Of a stretch of 64,000 nt of DNA, positions 56,280 through 64,000 are shown piece by piece. The position numbers were made by a program, and so were the translations under genes. How positions within the stretch are numbered: the stretch's first letter is position 1; each line of letters opens with the position of its first letter. The stretch spans positions 37,270,663 through 37,334,662 of the forward strand of contig CM076943.1 of NCBI GenBank assembly GCA_039566865.1, written 5' to 3'. The notes under the pieces were generated by a model, which worked only from the letters and a program-made list of their open reading frames with translations, did not search any database and was not told where the DNA came from. The DNA is from Aurelia coerulea (lineage: Eukaryota > Cnidaria > Scyphozoa > Semaeostomeae > Ulmaridae).

Positions 56280-56460
56280 AATCACGCTTAGAGTCTCACG
56301 AAATAGTGCTCATGCGCCATAGAACATGAGCCATAACTTTTCTTTCCTTTTTAAAACTTGATATCTTGTAACGGACTTGATAACGGGCTATGCTCGAAAC
56401 GTCGTGCTTATTTCAATTCGCATCAAAGTGCTTATATTTCACTTTATTTACTTGTTTATC
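56280..56460 (+). mobile_element. Penelope terminal fragment in receptor intron
   Basis: Only a terminal region is left. It contains CTTGATAACGGGCTATGCTC followed by GAAACGTCGTG at 56376-56406, a variant of the motif at both ends of the Penelope pair. No ORF is attached. Confidence 0.55.
56376..56406 (+). ncRNA. Hammerhead-like motif, solo copy
   Basis: It has the same degenerate UUGAUAA box and intact GAAACGUC as the Penelope pair, with a different stem II (GGGC/GCTC imperfect). It would be transcribed within the 0.56 kb receptor intron. Activity is doubtful. Confidence 0.45.
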
Positions 56461-56791
56461 ATTGTACAATTGCACTACACGCAACAAGAAGATTTTTTGA
56501 TATCTTGTACATCGTATACAATAAATAAGGCAGGTTGAAGAGCAGGTAAAAGTCATGCGAACAGAAAAGTTTCCAGATGCTGTAGAAATCTTGGTATCAC
56601 CACTGACATGATCACGATTTCTGCATTTAGAGCGGCCACAAGCAGTTGTTAAAGTTAATTGTCGTTGTGCAACTTCACTTCGTACTTTGCACTGTTGTCA
56701 AAAACGAGAAATTGAGTTTAGCTGCATCACCAAAAATCATCAAATCTTCTAAACGATTTCAAATTAATTGTTAACTTCATACATTTTGTAG

Positions 56792-57271
56792 AAACGAAGA
56801 ATAGAAGGAAAAATTGCAAAAAGGGACAATTTCCCGGAAGACATTCATCTGCACCGCATTGAAAGTGACCATCCAACAGAAATTAGTGATGAGGTGGATA
56901 GAATGACAGATACACTTGAAACCATGATCACAGAAAGTGACGTAACATTCCCTAAAAGCAGTGCAGAGCTTGCCGTCAATGATAATTTGGATATATTGTC
57001 AACACGCCACAGTCAGGCTACTTCTGACAGTGGAGAAAACGGCGAGTTATCAAAGGACAGCAAAGAAGCCATGACTGCTGAATCGGATAGAGGAATAACC
57101 ACACGTTTATCAAAATATTTGCAAAAAGTGGTTGAAAAGAATATTGAAAGCAATAACGCCACTCATCTAATTGACAAATTAGCAAGATATATTTTCCCTA
57201 TATCTTTCGCTAGCTTTAACGCTCTTTATTTTGCCTTTGTGTTTCTGGTGCATGAGGACAGAGTTATGTAA
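56792..57271 (+). CDS. Cys-loop receptor final exon: cytoplasmic loop and M4
   Basis: The acceptor TTTTGTAG joins in phase 0 to the M3 exon. The exon encodes KRRIEGKIAKRDNFPED, a ~120-residue acidic, Ser/Thr-rich intracellular loop, and the M4 segment KLARYIFPISFASFNALYF near the C terminus. It ends MVHEDRVM-like (HEDRVM) at TAA 57269-57271. The Asp-Lys-Leu-Ala-Arg before M4 parallels the DKxSR motif of GABA/glycine receptors. Several TxSD-type sites could be kinase targets, but this is speculative. Confidence 0.92.
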   Translation, partial: KRRIEGKIAKRDNFPEDIHLHRIESDHPTEISDEVDRMTDTLETMITESDVTFPKSSAELAVNDNLDILSTRHSQATSDSGENGELSKDSKEAMTAESDRGITTRLSKYLQKVVEKNIESNNATHLIDKLARYIFPISFASFNALYFAFVFLVHEDRVM

Positions 57272-59140
57272 AGTGAAAACATAGCAGAAACTCTGGTACA
57301 GTAACTTACGGTGTTTAGCATAAATGAGTTCAAACTTATAACAAAGAGAAGACATTTTACTATACTTTGGCTAAAATGTGTAAGTAAATAGTTTTGCTGT
57401 ACATTTGCAAACATCACTGCTATTTCTGCGTTGCAGTTTCATGCAGAATGTTTTGCAATGAATAATGAAAATCATAATCTTCAGAGATTTGCTCTCTCTT
57501 TCAAATTTTCAATAGCATTTAGGCAATGCTCGAGGCTTAGGAAAAAGTTCGTAGGAATCTTGACTATAGATTAGAACAGAGTCAGTTGGCTCTGATTAGA
57601 AGGAATCTAAGCACATTCAAGTTCTTTCATCAATTAGCCATTTGAACAAAAGGAATCTGTGAAGTAATTTTTGATCAGTTTGAACTGTTGACCTTTTGTG
57701 AAGAAAAGACAAAAGTATTTTTCTGATTAACATGTTTCAAGGTATGAATTTCATTGATTTAATAAGCTTCAATGTAACATAAGCCTCATAAGCTTCAATG
57801 TAACAAAAGAGAAAGTGCAATTCTAGCCAATGGGCATGTGCTTGTCTATCATAAATTCAACGCATATCTGTTGTAGTTACACTATTGTTTTTCCATTTTA
57901 CTCCTTCTTTGGAAGATGTCTCAAGTTCAGTTTGAAACCTTAGTAACATCACAACGATGTCCAAATGGTTCAAAGAGGAGGCCTTTTACTTGCAAAATCT
58001 ACTGGGTTCGCAAAACCTCTGTGGTCCATTGAAAGAAGCAGACAATCTCGATATTCTTACTTGAACCAGCTGATGATAAACCTGCAAAAAAGTAATGAAA
58101 ATTTTATTATGCAGCTGGTAACAAATGTCTCACAGAGGAATGGAGGTTTTCAGAATTAAATTCAAATCTCAGCAAATTCCCGTGAAATAAAATCATCATT
58201 TAATTGGCAAGTATCACATTGGTTGGTTTCACTTAAATTTCTGACATAAAATCAAAAGAAAATACAAAAAATCAAAGGTCAAGTTAATCTTATCCCCATT
58301 AGCCTGAATATTTATTTGGCTTACCAATAAATCCTTTAAAAGCTGTGGCTCTTTAAGGCATGATGTTTGTTTCATATCAGACATTCAGTTGACATTTTCA
58401 ATCCATTTCATCTGTAGAAAATTAATACCAAAGGGCCTATTCAAAACACCTTCCTTTGCATGCCTAGGCCATATAAACAGTAAAATGTGTACAGTAAAAA
58501 TTACCGTCAGATACCCAGTTTTCACAGCGAAAATAAAGAAGTTTGCAAATTTTCCTGGAGAATCACAAGACAATGCCGTGTAAAGAAACATGTTGACAAC
58601 CATTGTAGGGTAGTTTTATTGAGTGGACAGGTGGGGATTTGCTTCTTGAAATATTTTTAGGAAGTGTACTTATGGGGCCACAATTTTCGACCTAAACGTG
58701 TTTGCTTGCAAATTTTCTGAACAATTTTCTCACTGGAAAAAAGTCTTCAATCAATGACAAAACCCAAAAGCAGGGTGTTTATGCTGTCTCTTGAACATTT
58801 CTGAGCCTCAAATTCCAAGAACTGGCATGTCAGTGTTCATTTGATTAGGGAGGGGTTTTTTTCCGGTAAGTCGAGATATGATGACTTAAGCAAAATAACA
58901 GGTTTTCACAAATATTTTTCAAATTTTCCCAGATATCCTACCTTGTTCGCCATGTTCGTTGTATCCTCAAGTTTTGCTTCCACAAAGTTTGATTGAATGC
59001 ACAGGACCAGCAAGGGTAAATTTTGTAACAATAGAAATTTTGGTTTGTTTACATTTTGACAGCAGCCAATCAATAAGCTCCATTTTGAGCACGTGATCAA
59101 CAACTTCGCGCGCCGCGGCTCGTAGCTGTGGGGAAAACCA
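57272..59140. other. Receptor 3' flank, no further gene seen
   Basis: This includes the receptor 3'UTR, whose polyadenylation site I cannot fix. No ORF in this interval is convincing. A small tandem repeat (AAGCTTCAATGTAACA) lies at 57765-57802. Confidence 0.4.
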
Positions 59141-59289
59141 CTGGAAAACTACCCTCTCAACTTTTCCTTGCCGCGAAAATATACTTTTGAGGAACTCTTA
59201 GAAAATTTAAATCTGCATTGTCAAATAAATTTCCCATCCAAAGTTGCTTGCCCATCGATATGAAAGGCCGTATTAAATTATTTAGCCAA

Positions 59290-59870
59290 TCTAAACATCG
59301 AATGGAGATTTATACCAAAGAGGGCCGCTTGGTTTGGCTCAATATACGAACGTATGGTCGGTTCTGTGAAGAAATGTTTGAGGAAAGTAATCGGCATATC
59401 AATACTTCGTTACGACGAACTGAACATGCTATTGATCGAAGTGGAAGGCATTGTAAATTCAAGGCCTATTAGTTACGTTTACGATGATTCGGAGGGCGTT
59501 TCATACGCATTAACGCCTGCACATTTGATATACGGTCGTCGGATTACGACAGTACCATGTGATACGCATTTCGAAATAGTTAGCACGAATCAGTCCTTAA
59601 CATGAAGAGCGAAACATCATCGACGATTACTCGAAATGTTTACAAATTTATGGAGACAAGATTACTTACTAAATTCGAGAGAAAGGGTCACCAAAAAACG
59701 ATAAATTGAGTTCCAAATCTCAAATTAAATGTGGAGATATCGTACTGTTGTTGAATGAAAAGACACGACGAGCATGTTGGAGACTGGCGAGAGTCGAAGA
59801 AATTTTAGCGGGAAAAGATGGAGTCGTGCGTGTTGCAAAGATACGAGTGTTAAGCAATGACAAGAAAGTC
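59290..59870 (+). pseudogene. BEL/Pao integrase C-terminal region
   Basis: The frame reads WRFIPKRAAWFGSIYERMVG, CLRKVIGISILRYDELNML, EVEGIVNSRPISYVYDDSEG, ALTPAHLIYGRR and FEIVSTNQSLT. Then comes an in-frame TGA, a frameshift, and the DUF5641-type domain KCGDIVLLLNEKTRRACWRL and GVVRVAKIRVL. The E in VEGIVNSRP is the usual third acidic residue of the DDE integrase core. The piece stops at 59870, where a transposon is inserted. Confidence 0.85.
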
Positions 59871-60955
59871 CAGGGGCGTCGTGGGGCCTGTCTATTAGAG
59901 GGGGCCAAGGCCCCGAAATGTCCGAAAAATTAATTTTTTTTAACTTCGCCCTTTTCTCCGTTTGCGAGACGCTCGCAGTGGCTAACGAACAATTTTGGGT
60001 TTATTGGTGTTATGTTAGGATTAGGTCCACGTGAACAGCGACGAAGAGGCCAATCCCCCTGGGATGAAACCCAACGGTTAGGCCCGTCGGAACGAACTTG
60101 ATATTCGGGTTGCTGAAATCAAATGCGAGCGAAGCGAGTAAAAATGGGGTCCGGGGGCTCGCCCCCGAGAAAATTTTTGCGACCACACTATTTACATCGT
60201 TAAAAAGTGTTTGTTTTTGTGAAGAAGTCGCCGCTGAAAGGAGCAGCAGAACTTGACTGACGGAAGGCTTTCCTGGGAAATTTTCAAATTAGAACTTAAA
60301 AATCACTTATAAAATGGATTGGTTTTTGCTGTCGTTGCATGAAATATAAGCATGATAGCTTGATAACTCTGATAACTTCCTGACATCTTCATTTCTTTAA
60401 ATCTTCCTTTCCATAAGCTTGACTTTCAGAGAGCTTATTTCAGTAAAAAAGGAAAAAATTGGGGCTGAAGCGAAAATATCCTGTGTGAAAACTATCAGTC
60501 ATGAAAAACCTCTCCGTGATGTACAGCAGTATTTCATCAACTTAACTTGTTAAATGCCATCTTCAAATGTATATTTCAGACCTACCTGTTTAAATCAACT
60601 TTATCTTCCGAAGCGTTGAGCTTTTTGTAAAAGGTCTTCATACAAAGCTTACTTAAAGTCTTGTTTTGAATTTTTGAGGCTCTGGTACCCTCTGATACGC
60701 AGTGTGTGTAAACTGCTCTGCTAAAACCAAAACCAGTATGTGAAAACTATCTACCGGAATGCAACAAAGAGGGCGCGTGTTGTAGCTATGGTTGTTGACA
60801 GCAATGCACACAATCTGAATTGATCAAATGAACAGTATTAGCCCAAGCCCAAAGTCAGTGGTTTTCCGACGAAACCTTAAAATTTCCGAAAAATCAAACG
60901 ATTTGAATTTCAGGGTGGGCCATGGCCCCCCTGCCCCCCGGCCACGACGCCCCTG
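59871..60955. mobile_element. hAT-like element (1.09 kb)
   Basis: Ends CAGGGGCGTCGTGG and CCACGACGCCCCTG are flanked by the exact duplication AGAAAGTC at 59863-59870 and 60956-60963. Inside, at 60080, begins a decayed copy of the CAGGCCCGTCGGAAC family. Excision restores the integrase frame. Confidence 0.92.
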
Positions 60956-61119
60956 AGAAAGTCACGATATTGCGACGTAGCGTGAAACATTTAATACCTT
61001 TGGAAGTTCCAAGCGATGATGATGCAACAATAGCAAACAATGAAGATCAGGTGGAGAGGAAGCTGACTGCGCAGAAGAGTGAAGAAGAGCAAAAGACGAC
61101 AAGATCGAAGAGAACTGCA
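60956..61119 (+). pseudogene. BEL/Pao integrase end, continuation
   Basis: The frame resumes as TILRRSVKHLIPLEVPSDDD, the characteristic end of the DUF5641 domain, followed by an acidic linker and a basic RSKRTA stretch. It is cut at 61119 by the next transposon and continues at 63994. Confidence 0.85.
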
Positions 61120-63985
61120 CCCGGGGGGACCACTCCTATACTTTCCTATAGTATCATGCTCGTACAAAGGCTTAACATCTGCACCCTAAGCGTTGACCTG
61201 TTTTGGCGAAATATATACTCTAATCGAGGAAAATTTTCATGAGAACATACCCTTTCCCGTGTCAAAATAGAACTTCTCTAATTCAGGTACCCTTATCGCT
61301 GACAAGTCAGTTACTAAATTTGCTAATATTGCCGGTGTGATTTGAAGAGTAGGAAAATGCTCTCGATTTCCTTCCCCATCTTATGCTGGTCTGATAAGTT
61401 CTTTGACTCGTTAAGAATTCTTTTTTATAAAGTATGACTAAAATATCATTGTAGAACAATTTAAATTGATCAAATGCAGAAAAGTGCACCCTTTTTTTAA
61501 ATTTTGGTCGAATTGGCACCCCTAAACACGGGCCCGCGCGGGTCCGTGCCTACTTTCAAGAAAGGCACCCTTTCCCGCGCTTTTTTGTACGAGCATGATA
61601 ACACATCAGCACTGTGATCCAGAGAGGGAATTAATCCCAAAAAATGAAAATACGAGTATACACTATTTGAGGGGTTTATCATGGCGAAGAGACATTGAGC
61701 TATTCGATAAAACAAAAATTTCTTAAATCCGACTCATAAATCCAGAGATATGATTTTTTAAAGTTTGACTAAATTGCGAACTGTTGTTTACATTGCAATT
61801 TTGGCCTTTTGTTTGTGTTATCGTTGAAAACCCATACATTCAAGTTCTTGTAACTCTTCAACAAATGCACCGATTTTTTGAAACTTGTTTTAATTTTACA
61901 GATAAACACCTAAGCTATCTAAAAATACAAAGCTATTTGCAAAATTTCAAGATGGTATATCAATATTTGTCAAAATGGTGTATGACTTTTTAAAGCACAA
62001 AAACCAGGCAAATTATCAAAATTCCGTTTGTTATAGTGAAAACAAAAAATCTAACTAAATCTAACTCTTCAAAAAAAATATCACAATTGAATATGGTGTC
62101 TTGAGAGAATTTCTACCAAAGGATTCGTACAGCTTCGTACAGGAAAAAAAGTTATCACACATTTGGTATGATAGGCCCTTTTGGTTTAACGTTGATTTTT
62201 TGGCAATGATTTTTGGCTTTGTACATGATTGAACTGTTCCGCATACAAACAGTGTTTATGCAAACTACTTTCAACTATCTTAGCTTTACTTGAGTAAAGC
62301 TTGTGTCTCTAAAGTATTTAGTTTTTGGTCGATAATCTAATTCTCATTGTACATGTCCTTGATAAGGCCTCTTCTCGGTTTAGTGTATCGATCACCTCAC
62401 TTTAATGATAATTGACTGCCTGATCATGGTCGGCTACGTATTTTAACTCGTTCATCTACTTCATCACTGAACACTCTTTCTTTTACACGCCAGGCTTCAT
62501 CCTTGACTTTAACTTGATACAATTTTTGGAGTACTAATTGAATTTTATATGCGTCTTCCTTCTGCCCCCCTTTCCTCTATCAGTTTATCAGCTAGATCCT
62601 TAAATTTCGCAGTATATTTCGTGTTCTACTTCTTACTTTTATCCTTTAAATCACCGTCTTCAACCATGAAATCATAAAGCTCGCCATTCGTTGTGATAAA
62701 CATGATTGATTTTGTGACACATAGCTATTGGAATGGTTTAAAGACTACAGGCCAGCAGTTTTGTGTTTTAACAGTCATTGTTTTATTTTGTGGTAGGAAC
62801 TGACTTGGAAATTAACATAGAAAAAATTCTGCTTCTCAATGAGGCATGTGAAACATACAGGCTTGGCTTGGGTCAGTCATAGTTACGAGAAAAAATTTTT
62901 TTTATTGTTTTGCAGTTTCATATCAGTTTATGTAAAGTTGCGTCATCCTGTAATTTGAGCACTCCCTGCATCCCATATACAGTATGGTGAGCTGTAGACA
63001 CTCTCTATGCGTACTATCAAAGTTTAAAAGTTGAATATATATTTTGAAATAACGAGGTAAAGTTGCCTTGCCTTAAACAAAGAGGCATTTAAGGCGAATA
63101 AGTGAATGGAAAAGTAGTGATAGGGGAATGTAGGCAGTAGTTATGTTCCAATAAAAGTCGCCACAAGCATATCCGGACTATTGACGCCTCTTCCCTACCA
63201 TATCGAAGCCCTTGAAGACAGTCAGTTAACATTTTCATTGACTATGGAATCAAGATAAAGATAAAAACCGAGTCAACAGACAAGAAGCATGAAAATGTTA
63301 TACCAGAACAAGATCTTTATTAACAGTTGGTCGTCCGAGGTGTCAGTGAGTACGACCATAACCAAACACAAACTGAAAAGGACCTACCATACCAAATGTG
63401 TGATAACTTATTTTCCTGTACGAAGCTGTACGAATCCTTTGGCAGAAATTCTCTCAAGACATTATATTCAATTTTAATATTTTTTTCGAAGAGTTAGATT
63501 TAGTTAGATTTTTTGTTTTCACTATAACAGACGGAATGTTGATAATTTGGCTGGTTTTCGTGCTTAAAAAGGTCATACGCCATTTTGACAAATATTGATA
63601 TACCAACTTGAGATTTTAAAAAAAGCTTTGTATTTGTAGATAGCTTAGGTGTTTATCTGTAAGACAAAAAAAGTTTCAAAAAATCAGTGCATTTATTGAA
63701 GAGATACAAGAACTTGAATTTCTGGGTTTTCAACGATACAACAAACAAAAGGCCGGAAATTGCAATGTAAACAACAGTTCGCAATTTAGTCAAACTTTAA
63801 AAAATCATATCTCTGGATTTATAAGACGGATTTAAGAAATTTTTGTTTTATCGAATAGCTCAATGTCTCTTCGCCATGATGAAACCCTTAAATAGTGTAT
63901 ACTCGTATTTTCATTTTTTGGGATTAATTCCACGATTTCTAAAGAGCTGGATCACAGTGATCAGGTACCAAGAGGTCCCCCCGGG
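61120..63985. mobile_element. CCCGGG-type hAT-like element (2.87 kb) with ~570-bp arms
   Basis: Terminal CCCGGGGGGACC and inverse are flanked by the exact duplication GAACTGCA at 61112-61119 and 63986-63993. Long inverted arms pair at about 61600-62170 with 63385-63965. The left end has an extra ~450 bp bounded by its own inverted pair (ATCATGCTCGTACAAA at 61153 and its inverse at 61583). Confidence 0.88.
62435..62706 (-). pseudogene. Degenerate coding trace inside the hAT-like element
   Basis: On the minus strand, with one stop and one frameshift, the sequence reads MFITTNGELYDFMVEDGDLK, KYTAKFKDLADKLIEERG and LYQVKVKDEAWRVKERVFSD. It looks like a decayed protein gene rather than random sequence. 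I do not recognise the family. It may be a captured host exon or the remnant of a transposase partner gene. Confidence 0.35.
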
Positions 63986-64000
63986 GAACTGCAGCAGTCA

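Larger units (their letters stand above)
59150..64000 (+). mobile_element. BEL/Pao retrotransposon 3' part, split by two hAT-like elements
   Basis: The C-terminal integrase region of a BEL/Pao element is present in three pieces (59150-59870, 60956-61119, 63986-64000). They are separated by elements with exact 8-bp duplications. The protease, RT and RNase H lie outside or are lost. The sequence has stops and frameshifts. Confidence 0.85.

Overview
This window is animal nuclear DNA, AT-rich and most probably from a cnidarian (coral or sea anemone). The phylum is an inference from the mix of CR1/L2-like LINEs, GIY-YIG Penelope elements, BEL/Pao, many foldback DNA elements and a diverged glycine/GABA-type receptor. 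No bacterial gene organisation is present. The only host gene I can support is the 3' part of an anion-type Cys-loop receptor on the + strand: exons 41143-41286, 55875-56230 and 56792-57271, joined by introns of 14.6 kb and 0.56 kb. Its upstream exons were not found.

Almost everything else is transposable elements inserted into one another. Left third: a hAT-like MITE (532-1211); a CR1/L2-like LINE on the minus strand (about 1288-4545) split by a second LINE (2537-3232); a TA-target DNA element (5430-11778) holding a nearly perfect head-to-head pair of Penelope-like elements (6186-11492) with one intact 885-codon ORF; an R2-type LINE 3' end (12601-13330); a TTAA-target element (14758-16194) with a small second-family Penelope remnant and a near-canonical hammerhead ribozyme motif; and a 5.4 kb foldback with inverted tandem arrays (16445-21895) that carries two further insertions.

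Middle: CCCGGG-type hAT MITEs, a 52-bp perfect palindrome between 10-bp direct repeats, LINE fragments with a ~900-bp direct duplication (28513 and 30003), and a cluster of piggyBac-like TTAA MITEs (26154-40441) that together carry at least ten TGACGTCA octamers.

Right: the 14.6 kb receptor intron holds a LINE (43784-53130) interrupted by a 7.46 kb hAT-like insertion (44204-51665), itself hosting four or more elements, and by an antisense LINE (51701-52991). Beyond the receptor, a BEL/Pao integrase end (59150-64000) is broken by two hAT-like elements. Many insertions show exact target-site duplications, and several interrupted host ORFs join in frame once element and one duplication are removed, so the relative order of many events can be read directly.
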